Below, piece after piece: positions 36,812 through 47,200 of a DNA stretch of 64,000 bases. The translations under genes and the position numbers were made by a program. Origin of the DNA: Flaccisagitta enflata (Eukaryota; Chaetognatha; Sagittoidea; Aphragmophora). Position 1 is the first letter of the stretch, and each line of letters begins with the position of its first letter. The notes below the pieces were generated by a model. It was not told where the DNA came from, searched no databases, and was given only the letters and a program-made list of their open reading frames with translations. The DNA lies in contig OZ231126.1 of assembly GCA_965153355.1 (NCBI GenBank), forward strand, positions 100,440,001 to 100,504,000. The letters run 5' to 3'.

Positions 36812-39772
36812 GTGATAGTAAATCCGCTGACTCCGTCTTAAAAACCAATACATTCTAGATACAGTCAGATCTTTATTCTTATAGAAAGAAGACTATCTGG
36901 AAACACGAACACTAACAACTAAATCTAAGATTAAAACTACACTAAAGATCAGGGACAAACAAGAAAGACAGAAATACAGGAATGACTTTATTTAACTCAA
37001 ATTGAACAAACGTCAGTCAGCCGACAAACATGCAGCAAACGAACAAACAATACGAGGAGCACAAAATGACGTCACAAGAACAAAATTCAGAGAGGGCGCC
37101 CACAGGCTCGGCCACATTATCTCCCACGGTACTCCTTTCTCCTTCCTCCTCAGGAATAGGCAGGGGTATCAAAGAGATACTGCACCCAAGCCACACGACG
37201 GTGAGAGAAGAATAGCGGTATTGACCGATCTCCAAAACAACTCCGTAGATTGGATCAATATTGTCATTCTTCTTCGTACCGCACAAACGGCAAACAAGAT
37301 ACTCTCCACTTATTATTATTATTTGTTCTACAGGCATCTCCAAACTTCGCTACGAATTTTCAGGTTCATGATAAGTATATTGCACTGACTGATATTAAGG
37401 AGATACAGAGGGAGGAGGAGGAGGAGGAGAGGGAGGAGAGAGGGAAGAGGAGAGGGAGGAGGAGAGAGGAAAGGGGTACGGGACGAAGACGGCGAAGAAG
37501 AGGGGACAAAGACGAGGAAGAGTGACAGACGCGGGGCTTGGGCAGGGACAGGGGCGGAAGGGTTTGGGTTGATCATGATTTTCTTATTCATTCTTGCATT
37601 AGCAAGGGGATACCCAAAATTTCTACATCATTTTTTTGGAAAATATTGATGAAGTGAGCTTGATAAGGTATTTTCTAAAGTATCTCTTCAATAAAATATT
37701 GACCAGGAACAATTTTTATACAAACCAGACAATAATAACTTAAAAGAAATTGGTTTAAAATGTTCGTTCATTTCCGCTTTCTTCCTTCAACCGAATTTGT
37801 CTTGCTCAGTAGATTTCATTTAAATATGCTATGGAAAGATGCGATGCAGACTTAGGGTTCGCATTGGAGAAAATATTTTTTGAAAACAGTTTTCGACAGT
37901 ATGTAGTGTACTCTATTACATGTGTGTGAATCGCGTGTAAGGAAGAACTTTGAGACTCCCTTCTATTCATTTTAAGTTAAAAGTTTTTTCAGCATTTTCT
38001 CCGGATTGCATTTCTTGTTTTTTCTCGTTTTTTTCAATGTTGTTTGAACGTCTCAGGTGTGTTTTGACATATATCTGCCTATGTAAACATACATCAAGCT
38101 TTTAACTAAGTTTCCACCAAATTATCTTGTGTATATCAAACTCATTTTTACGCGCAAATTAGACATTTTTCAACGATAAATCTCAGTGATCAGAACAGTT
38201 ACGTGTCGGGTCTCTACTTGCATTTCCTTTATTCAGATTAAAAGCTCTGATATCCAGTATAAGTAGTAGCTAATCATACGCGATTTGCCCCAAGTCTCCC
38301 TGAACCGAATATGAATAAATACCTGATTAAAACAAATCTATTTCACCGTAAGATTTGAAATTTAAAACTTCGTGTGAAATGTTTGATAAATGATGTCTGT
38401 TTTAACTATTAAAACTCGATGTTTTAATTGAATTTGAATTCTCCTCAAGAATCTTTCATTTGAACGCACAAAGTGATTTTATTTTGAGACATAATCATGA
38501 TTTAGGATTTTGTATCGCTTTCTTGGTCACTTGAAAACAAAAAAAAAGATTTTTAAAAGAATTAATTTACATAAAGCAATGTAGAATATTCTACCTTTTT
38601 TCTTTCAAATAATTATTTTGTTTCATGTGCGTGGTTGATGTTTATATGTTAGTTCTTTCTTTTTGGGAAAGTTTTTCATATGTTAAATAGAATTTATTTA
38701 TGTATAAGAAGCTGTTGCTCTTGCCTAAATATATGTTGCTTATGTTTTAGTTATGAATTGATTCTGTCTATCTAACCATAGCCAAACTAGCTGCAGGTAC
38801 AGCGGCGCCGGGATCTGCGTCTGGCGCCGCTACTTACAATAACTTTTGAGGAACTATCTGATTCTTACAATTAAGGATTGCTTTAAGATATGTTCTTGTA
38901 AAGATGTCATGTAATTATGTAAAAATTTGTTGCCATGCCCAAGATTCGAACCCGGATCTCGCATTTTTAAGAGTACGTGACCTCACCATTGGCCCAACAT
39001 GGCTTAACGATTAGGCATCTACATTACCACAGACAAGAGATCCAAGGTTCATTCCACAAGTTTGTGACGTAAACGCAAAATGATGGATATTTAGGTCAAA
39101 GTGACCAATGTGCTTTTTATGAAGCTTAATAACATCACAACTTTGTCTAAATAGTATTGTTACTTCAAACATGGCCCTGTTTAGCCTTGTATATGAACTT
39201 TAAATATAGTTCTGCCAAAAGGCACAAAACTTAGATAGCTGCCTATCCCACTTTGTCTGTAAACGATCCTTAAGATTGACTTTGATAACAAGTCAGGATA
39301 GTTATTCGAATATATTTGAAACACATACATAAAGTACAATGATGGAAAGGCATTGATAATGTTTTTCCGAAATAACAAGCTAATTTGTAAAAACATAACT
39401 ATTGTAATTATTAGTTTATAAGATGAAAATAGTAAGAACAATTACAATTGTAAAATATGAATTATTTGATTACATCAATATAAGCTTTTGTCATTTTCGT
39501 GTGTAAAAGTGTACATATTTGATTTAAACCGTTGACATTCTAACCTATATACATGTAAAAAGATCAAAACGTTTATATGCAAATGAGGCTTAAGTATGTA
39601 TTATCTTTTTTGTCTTCGCCTTCTTTTTCTTCGCTTTCTTGTTCCCGACAAACAAACAGCTCTCTGAAATACATAAAAGTGAAGAATTTTAGTTTCAAAA
39701 TTTTATTTTTTTGTACTATTTTTTTAAGCTGTAGTTTTTTTTGTTTTGTTTTTTTTTTGGTTTTTTTTCTAA
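36812..39772. other. AT-rich stretch without a gene
   Basis: Begins with the second GTGAT target duplication. A purine-rich GGA run lies near 37405-37530. From 37600 to 39770 the DNA is AT-rich with stops in all frames. A perfect hairpin, GCGGCGCC...GGCGCCGC, lies near 38802-38831. Nothing else is supportable apart from the tRNA-like sequence listed separately. Confidence 0.6.
38932..39003 (-). tRNA. tRNA-like sequence or SINE head (probably not functional)
   Basis: On the minus strand a 72-nt segment folds with a 7-bp acceptor stem (GCCATGT with GCATGGC), a 4-bp D stem, and a 5-bp T stem around the loop TTCGAAT. The anticodon arm is poor: four pairs and an oversized loop (contains CTTAAAA), so no anticodon can be assigned. 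A second tRNA-like B-box (ccaaggttcattcc) follows on the plus strand near 39045. A decayed tRNA gene or tRNA-derived SINE is likely. Confidence 0.4.
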
Positions 39773-40330
39773 CTACCTTTGGTAAACTAGATCTTTTGCT
39801 TCTTTTTCTCCTTCGTCTTTTGCTGATTCTTCCACTTTTGGTCTTGCCATTCCAGCTAAATTTCGTTTCAGATTTATACTATTGTGTGTCAGGATTTCTT
39901 TCTGTTGAAATGTTATCTGTTTGGCAAATCTGAGTGAATCAACAAAATTTTCTTTTATTTTAAGATGTTGTAACTGTTGCATTTGACATAATTCAGAAAA
40001 AAACAATTATGAATCAGTATTCCATGATCAAAACACAGCGTCTGGCCATGTTGTTTTGTTTTGTTCCTTAAGGCCAAAAAGGCAAAAATGATTATTTTTT
40101 ATTGTGGATTCGCAATATGTGTTTTTTTTTTTTGTTTATTCATTCTTACAAGTTTGAAAAAAATACATAAAATATACCTGTGGATACGGAACGACATCGT
40201 CCATTTGGTTCATCAATGCAACCGCGATGGTGATGATGCATACTAGAGCTATAATAGTAATGATCAATGCTCTTGGACCAAATCTGGGTGGCATATTCAC
40301 TTGAACAGTACTTTGAGTTTTAGAATCCAT
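39773..40330 (-). CDS. Small single-pass membrane protein of the viral block (two exons)
   Basis: Exon 1 (40178-40330) starts at ATG 40330 and encodes a short polar N-terminus followed by one hydrophobic segment (ALIITIIALVCIITIAVAL, residues about 21-39). Exon 2 (39773-39973) joins in phase 0 across a GT-AG intron (39974-40177) and encodes a charged, mostly helical tail with several Lys/Glu. The total is 117 residues. The gene starts 30 bp after the protease stop on the same strand, so it belongs to the late gene cluster. A virion membrane-interacting or minor protein is possible. That is inference from position and the membrane segment. Confidence 0.55.
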
Positions 40331-40360
40331 TTTGGTCTGAAATAGATATATGAATGTAGA

Positions 40361-40903
40361 TTAAAGCAGTTTGAAATGTTTTTTCATTTTTTGGATCATG
40401 AAAATTTCGTTAGTTGCGACACTATTTTGCATCATCATTCTTCTGAAATCCATCAAACTATTGATATCTACAGTGTGAGATTTATATACCAAAAAGCATG
40501 ACAGTTGACCACATTGGTCAGACCTTTTTCTTTGGTAAGGAAATGATAAGTCCATGAATTTTAGACCATTATTTTTACAGAATTTCAAAATGTTTTTTTT
40601 CATGTCCGGATTAACTTTTAAATGAGTTAGTCCATTGAAATAATAAACTTTTTTTTGGACTACTAATAAATTTACCCAATGCCCCAAGCCTTCAAGGACA
40701 AAATTAGTTATAATGTGGAATTTTCTTTGTCTTGGGTAGTCATTTTTTAGAATTATAGACGGTAACTGATCGTGAGAAACAATTAAGTTTCCATTCTTTG
40801 TCAGTTTTTTACATTTTGGACATTTCATGATAATCTCTTTGAGATCATCAGTGGAAGTCACATTAGAACCATTGTTTCTTGTTTGAATGAGAGTTCTATC
40901 CAT
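40361..40903 (-). CDS. Adenain-type cysteine protease (virion maturation protease)
   Basis: A single-exon frame of 180 residues from ATG 40903. It has the pattern of adenovirus/Polinton-type cysteine proteases: a catalytic His in GHWVNLLVV (about residue 77), then VYYFNGL. Toward the C-terminal third come the oxyanion Gln and nucleophile Cys in YQRKRSDQCGQLSCFLVY (about residues 123-140). The family cleaves viral capsid precursor proteins in the maturing particle. The second catalytic acid is not obvious from eye alignment. The gene starts 100 bp downstream of the major capsid stop codon, an order common in Maverick/adintovirus genomes. The reading frame is intact. Confidence 0.85.
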   Translation of the reverse strand: MDRTLIQTRNNGSNVTSTDDLKEIIMKCPKCKKLTKNGNLIVSHDQLPSIILKNDYPRQRKFHIITNFVLEGLGHWVNLLVVQKKVYYFNGLTHLKVNPDMKKNILKFCKNNGLKFMDLSFPYQRKRSDQCGQLSCFLVYKSHTVDINSLMDFRRMMMQNSVATNEIFMIQKMKKHFKLL

Positions 40904-41003
40904 GATGTTACTGTCTATTGATCTAAATCGAAGCTTTTATAACATTTGCCATTTCCATCGATCGCCACTGTTGAGGCCTGTTTATACAAAACAATGACTC
41001 TAA

Positions 41004-43604
41004 TCACATAGCTAGTGCTTGCTCGGAATTCAAAAACAAAGTCGCATTTTTGCTGTTTGCAATTGTCGGCTTGTGTAGTATCCTATCGCCTTCCAATCCG
41101 CTGAACTGCGTGTCATTTGTGACAGGAGAGAGCCGAAATGGGAGAAAGAAGAAACTGTCCTGTAATTGTGAAAAAAAATAGATATTTATAAGTACAGTTA
41201 AACCCCGCTATAACGCATCCAAGAGTAACGGAAATCCGCCTATAATGGATCTAGGAACTCAGTCCCTTCATGTCAATTTCTTTTAATTTCTATGTTGGCA
41301 ATAAGGGAAATCCGCCTATAGTGGATAAAATATGATGGTCCTTTGACATCCGTTATTGCGGGGTTTAACTGTAAATGGTTTCTATTCGCGGACACGCGAC
41401 TCTACACTTTGTTGTGTTGGTTGGTAGTTTGGTGGGTTTGTCTGTCCGTTACATTTCCGGGACTGTATCCGGCCTTGTTTTTTCTTAAGATAGTAAAAAT
41501 AATATCAAACCTTCCAAACATTGAGTGGTAGTTGGCAGCCCTGCTCTCCAATCATAGACATAGTCTCAAACATCATAAAGTAGCTTCCGCGAGTGTGCGA
41601 GTCGTCTTCAAACAAGTAGCCATTCTGTTCCGGACCCCCGGCTGGGATGGAGGGGATTCTGATAGAGAGAAAGTTTTTATCATTTTTTAGTCACGTCCAC
41701 GCGACTCTACAACCCGCTTGGTCCGTCGGTCGGTTGGTCGGTCGGTTGGTCACACTTTACTTTTTTCATGATTTTATTTCTTGGACCTCACTGCTCCTGC
41801 CAACGTTGACTAGTGACCTCAAATATGGCCCTACCCACCCGCATGCGACTTTGTTAGCCGTGTATTTGGCTTTGTTTAGTTGTGGACACGCGACTCTAGA
41901 AATTGTTTTTATCGGTCAGTAGACCAGTAAGTCTGTTTTTGGTTTTACATACTTAAGGTTTAGTCCGGTTGTCAAAAAGGCTTGTTTTAGCCCGTGCATC
42001 TTGAATTTAAGTTGGTGTGAATAGTATGATCCACTCCAGGTGGTATTCTTGGTAAGTATAACGTAGCAAATTTCAAATGGGTCTTTCAGAGATATACAGA
42101 GGCAATGAAAATACAATGAGAGGAGCAGCCAAAATCTCTAGCAACCCCCCCTGCAGCTTAAACGATTGATATTCAGTTAACTTTTAAGGTAGCAGCTGAT
42201 AATTTGTCACAATAGAATTCCCGCCATCAGGGCGATTTTTTCATTTCAACTTAGTTTTCAAGAAACAGCCTTTTAAAGGGTCAAAATCAACCATTCTTGC
42301 AAGTGTTGAATTGTGCCCCATTATGGCTATTATCTCAGCTACTATGAAGAAATTGAAAAATCGCCTTGATGGCGGGAAATGAATTGAAATGTACTAGCAT
42401 CTACCATTTCACTCACCCCTGTTATATTCACAATAAAAGCTGCAGGGGGGGTTGCTAGAGATTTTGCGGCTCCTCGCATTGTATTTTCATTACAACTGAA
42501 TCAATGGACGCGTCGAGATGTCCTGTGAAGTATTTTAGGTTACATTGTAACAAAGTTCATTTGTTTGAAAAGCCAATTTTATGGATGTAAATAAAGACGC
42601 TTTACTGTTCTCACTCACCCAATTCCACCGAGTGGATTTTTGCTGTATCTCTTAAATAGCTAAACTGGATACTTCCAGACCTCCCATGAAGCTTTTTGTT
42701 GATTTCCACCAACGATCTTTGTTCAAGGAGACAGCAAAGCATGTAAAGTGTGCAATTGGTTATTTTGTAGGTAGGTTTGATCCCAGAGGTTGTCGTCACG
42801 AAGAACTTTTTGTCGTCAGAAAGTTCGATTTTGATTCCAATGTCAACATTGCTGTTGTAAGGGAGAGTAATGAAAGTGTGTGTCAAGATGTTGGTGGTAG
42901 GTCATATAAAAGGACACATTTCTAATTTAATTGATTATATCAAACAGGTGAAAAATTGGTATTTACCTGGGAATCAATTGCGATATTTGCTGAAGAGGAC
43001 AATGCAACTGAATGAGTGTATTTTGTTTGTTTTTGGCCAATAAAGCTTTGGCGATTCTTCCTTGACTGTTTAAGGAGACTTTGACGCCACTTTCGTCTTT
43101 GAAACATGTGCTGATGTCTGTCACCAATTTCTCTTTGGTATCAATCTCGCCTTTCTCAAAGGTCTTAAGAAACATTTCTTTGGCGGCCGGTGAGAAGCTT
43201 AGGTAATTCATTTTTGCTATGTAGGGGTAGTAGCCATTTGTTCGATTTAGGGCGGTTTCACCGATGTTGAGGGTACAACTGTCAATGATGGTTTGAGACA
43301 TCGGGTTTGTCGCGCTGACTGCATTGTCTAATGTTGATGGTGCGTCATCCTCAAGACATGCATACCATTCAAGTTCTAGAAAAATTCTACGAGAACACAC
43401 GAACGCGTTGACATCTTTATAGTAGAAGTACATGACTCTTTGATCTTTGATGAGATCGTCATGTTCGAGGGCTTTCAGGGGGACAAAACAAGAGAAATCG
43501 ATTCCTCTACTCACGTACAGTTCATTGTCATTGAGCAGATTTTTGACACTTAAATCAACCGTTTGTTCTGGTTGCTGAAAGGGTGGGGGTTGTGCGTGGT
43601 CCAT
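41004..43604 (-). CDS. Major capsid protein (double jelly-roll, Maverick/adintovirus type), five exons
   Basis: Exons on the minus strand are 43604-42967, 42851-42619, 42082-41953, 41658-41511 and 41159-41004. Every junction is GT-AG and in phase, giving 434 residues and no internal stop. Evidence for the family is the TNGYYPYIAKMNYLSF region in exon 1, a typical capsid pattern between the jelly rolls' early strands. Exon 2 carries NVDIGIKIEL followed by a hydrophobic strand, and exon 3 CYVILTKNTTWSGSYY. It forms the icosahedral shell. Intron 2 contains a foldback MITE, intron 3 a hairpin/tetranucleotide repeat, and intron 4 a pogo-like MITE plus another hairpin repeat. Intron 1 (115 bp) is clean. 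The penton-like gene is upstream and the protease downstream. Assignment is by pattern, not by alignment. Confidence 0.8.
41195..41371. mobile_element. Pogo/Tigger-like MITE, 177 bp
   Basis: Terminal inverted repeats CAGTTAAACCCCGCTATAACG and CGTTATTGCGGGGTTTAACTG are flanked by TA on both sides (41193-41194, 41372-41373). These ends are typical of pogo/Tigger mariner elements. Two internal 'ggaaatccgcctata' copies are present. It lies in capsid intron 4. Confidence 0.9.
41385..41490 (-). repeat. Hairpin + tetranucleotide repeat, copy in capsid intron 4
   Basis: Contains 'cacgcgactctacac', degenerate GGTT/GGTA units and the terminal 'tgtatccggccttgtttttt' that also ends the copies at 21656 and 41901. 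Confidence 0.65.
41685..41901 (-). repeat. Hairpin + tetranucleotide repeat, long copy in capsid intron 3
   Basis: Starts with 'tagtcacgtccacgcgacta'-type stem sequence, then (GGTC/GGTT)n, then about 130 bp matching the inverse of 21656-21780 (for example 'cctcactgctcctgcc'). It ends near a second 'ggacacgcgactcta'. Confidence 0.7.
42097..42498. mobile_element. Foldback MITE in capsid intron 2
   Basis: About 400 bp with inverted ends sharing 'aatgaaaatacaatg' and continuing through 'aaaatctctagcaacccccc' on both arms. Inner arms contain 'attgaaaaatcgcc', shared with the MITE at 5981-6372. The left end sits 13 bp upstream of the exon 3 acceptor, so MITE bases now form part of the pyrimidine tract. 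TA flanks only the left side clearly. Confidence 0.8.
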
Positions 43605-43771
43605 TGTTTTCTTTTTTGTTTTTTTTATTTCTTCCTAGATGAAATTATGTTCATTCACTGTCGATGAGTGTTTCTTTTTTTCAACTTTTTTTTTCTGGTG
43701 GTGTTGTTTGTTTTTTTTTGTTTTGTTTTGAAAATGCACTTGTTTTTTTGTTTTTTTTGCTGCTGTTGTTG

Positions 43772-43942
43772 TTAATGTTGTTTTTGTTGTTGTTGTTGAT
43801 CTTTTTTGTTTCCGAGAATCTTCAACAAGTTTTTTTTTCCTTTTGGCGTTGGATCGTCCTCGTCAAACTTGAAAGTAAAGTGAATGTCACAACTGTCAGT
43901 AATATTCTGACTGTGAGTGGGAGTGGGTGTGTACCATGACAT
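43772..43942 (-). CDS. Small ORF of unknown function (56 residues)
   Basis: ATG at 43942 (MSWYTPTPTHSQNITD) begins a frame with an ordinary N-terminus, an acidic patch and a Lys-rich, Gln-run end encoded by GTT/TTG repeats. It lies between the penton-like and capsid genes on the same strand. It may be a small virion protein or the first exon of something longer. No family recognised. Confidence 0.35.
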   Translation of the reverse strand: MSWYTPTPTHSQNITDSCDIHFTFKFDEDDPTPKGKKNLLKILGNKKDQQQQQKQH

Positions 43943-44063
43943 TTTAGCTAGTAGAAAAAAAACAAACAAACAAGAAAATAACATCAAAAGAAATCAAAAT
44001 AGAGATTGAGGGTTTGTTGCATGAAGTGCTAATTTTATGAAGAGAGGTTTTTTGTAATTTCAT

Positions 44064-44130
44064 GTTGTGGACACGCACCTTTATAGGAGGCTTTGTCCGT
44101 CGGTCTGTTGGTCTATCTGTTTGTCAATTT
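44064..44130 (-). repeat. Hairpin + tetranucleotide repeat, short copy
   Basis: 'gtggacacgcacctttatag' followed by 'gtccgtcggtctgttggtc', matching the head of the copies at 41.7 and 59.6 kb. Confidence 0.55.
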
Positions 44131-44274
44131 CCATAAGCACGAGTCAAAAAGTGGTAAGTCGAGCGTTTAAGAAGCTTTGTGTGTATGTGTTTGTGCTGAA
44201 AGTGAAAGTGGGGTGAAGGTCGGTTGTCCCTGTCCTTCTGCTGCAATGATATATGTAACCCCGTGCTTCAATTT

Positions 44275-47200
44275 TTAGTTATTGGACAACATTGGTTTTA
44301 CTTTTAACCCCAATTTTACATAAGTTTTTTGTTGCCAAACCACAGGTTGAAGCGATTCATGGACTACATGAAAAACAAATTTTTCTAACGATCTTGTAGT
44401 CAACTTATGATAGGTGTTTTCATCATTGTTCTTTGTGATAAACCTATTTGCAATTGTTGCATCGTCGATTAGGAAACTATCCATGATGCGGCATGATTTG
44501 TAAGGTGTGTTTTTTAACCATAAGTCACATGTCAAAGCATTGATCAAACTGCTGGTGAGGTATAAGATCTTGGGCATGGGTCTGATCTGTGAGTGTAACC
44601 TTTGCTGTTCGTTACTGATGTTGTTTGTAAAAATAGGATGTTTTTCCAATATCTCATTAGCACTGTTGCTAATTGGACCGATGCTAAATTTCCCATGGCT
44701 TACTAAGCTGCGAGAAACAAGTGTTGGAAAAAAAATAGAGTAACTTGTCCCATCATCGGTTAGGTAGTCATTTGTATGAAAATCACATATGATTTTAGTG
44801 TCTCCCTCATTAATTTTGAGTGTTTCAAGGGTATCTTCAACTGCTAATTTGGCTCGTCTGTCTGCGCGTTTGCTTATAAAGTCGAGAGTATCGTTAGCTT
44901 TGATAGCTTGTGAAATAAGGCCTTTGTTTGAATCAATAAGGCCCTGTATGAACTTCACCGATTTTTCCGTCAGTTTTGGGTTGCCTTGTTCATCAAGCCC
45001 ATATTCCAGTTCGTCCATTTCTGTAAGCCATTGCTGACAATCTGTGACAATTTTGTGCTAACTTCTACTACTTCACTTGTTTAAGGTTCATGCACGTTCT
45101 CCGTTCCTCGTGGTGGCTGGAATCCGAGTGGAAATGGGTCCTCTCATCGTTCTTTTACTCCTGTTCAATCAAATTGACTGCAACCCTGAATTAAAACTGA
45201 ATCATTTTAACTCTGACGTCGCAACGCCAACTGCTGCGTCACCATGCTACGTCGACAACGCCACTCGCCGTTCATACAACGCCACATGCTTCGTCACGTT
45301 GATTCCTCTTTCTCCTCACAACGCCGGAACAAACGACAAACTGCGTCTCAGTGGTGATATTCACCCTCAGCCTGGACCGTCCACGCCAACAACATCAACT
45401 GCGCCAACATCAATCTTGTCTACGCCAACATCAATTCTGTCTACGCCAATGACAACTACATCCAGCACGTCAGCGAATAAAAGGACAAGAAAGGTTTCAA
45501 ATCCATGCACCGTCTGTGAAAGGGCAGTTACACGTGCTAGTAAAGCAGTTTCTTGTGATGGATGCGAAAAATGGACACACGTTAAGTGCTCAAACGTCTC
45601 TCTTTCTTTCTACGACAACTGTGTGCTTAACGGCGGTCAAATCGATTTCATCTGCAACAGCTGCAGTATCGCGGAACTTCCCTTTGCGGACGCTGACGAG
45701 TCTTTCACCGACAATGGCGTGGAAACGGCGGATGGAGGCGCTCGAGCAGCGCCTCTTCCTTCAGCATCTTCTCAGGTTTCTGTTGCTGTTCCATCGAGTC
45801 TTTCATCCTTGCCTAACATATTATCAACTAAGGGACTTCATATGATTCATGCCAACGTCCGTTCTTTCCTTCCAAAACTCCCTGAGGTTTGAATGCTTCT
45901 ATCGCGAACAAAGGCGTCGGTGTTTGCTGCATGCGAGACTTGGCTCGATTCCTCGGTGATAGATGCGGAAGTGTCCGTTCCTGGCTTTCAAGTCGTCCGT
46001 CAAGATCGAAATCGTAATGGAGGAGGCGTCGCTCTCTTTATAAAGGAAAGCCTTGCCTTCAACCCTCGGCCCGACCTTGCGATTGAGGGCTTGGAATGCG
46101 TCTGGGTCGAGTTGCTGCTGCCGAGAACGAAAAGCATCCTCGTCGGCTGCTGTTATCGACCTCCCAACGACAGCAACTTTCTCTCAAAAATGGAACAGTC
46201 ACTATCCAAAATCAACCCGGGAGACGAATACTACATTCTTGGCGACACAAACATCAACATGGAAGGAAACTCTAGTAGGTCAACTTTGTTACAAAAACTG
46301 GATCAAATGCTTACCTTTTTCGATATTAGTCAACTTATTTTAGAACCGACACGAATCACGGCATTTTTGTCTTCTATCATTGATCATATCTTTACTAATT
46401 CGCCGGAAAAAGTTAAGGAATCGGGGGTTATTCCAGTGGGTTTTAGTGACCACTTTCTGACCTATGTATCTCGGGGTTTAGCCAAAGGTACTATTACGGA
46501 TCACAATGTTAAACAGATACGGTCTTTTAAACAGTATAGTCGTGAAAGGTTTAATGAAGTTTTCAGTAAAATTGATTTTTCTAGCGTCCTTCTCTCGACT
46601 GATGTCAATGTTTGTCTAAACGGGTTTTGTCGTCTTTTCAAGAGTGCAATAGACATTGTAGCGCCGGTACGTGATATTAGAGTCAAACAAAAGGAAAATC
46701 CTTGGATGAATTCGGACATATTGGCAAGAATTAAACAAAGGGATAACTTGTTTTCTCGGTGCAAAAAAGAATGTTCTAATACAGCTTTATATCGGCAATT
46801 TTGTAAATTGAGAAATGCAGTACAGAGAGATGTCAAGTTTGCAAAACAGAATTATTTTAGACGAAAAATCGATCAAAATAAGGGAGACTCCAGTAAGCTT
46901 TGGAAGCAACTGTCATCTCTCGGGTACAGCAATAAAAGCGGTGGAAGTTCGAATATTGTATTGGAGGAAGGAGGTACCAACGTTTTTGAGGCCCCTCGAG
47001 TTGCTAATATGTTTAATCGATTTTATACCTCTGTCGCTGCAAGTTTAGTCAATGCTCTCCCATCTGCAAGTGGCATTTTTAGCATCTCTAATCCAATTTT
47101 CCGCCAGTTTCACTTTAGAAATCATACTTCTTTTACACTGTCGCCGGTCTCACTTGTTTTTGTTTGTAGACAACTCCTTTCGCTTAATTCTAAAAAGGCC

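Noticed and set aside
38000-39500. Search for further viral genes in the AT-rich stretch after the membrane-protein gene
   Set aside because: Stops are frequent in all frames and no exon with non-random composition was found; the 86-codon minus ORF at 39181-39441 is hydrophobic AT-rich translation only.
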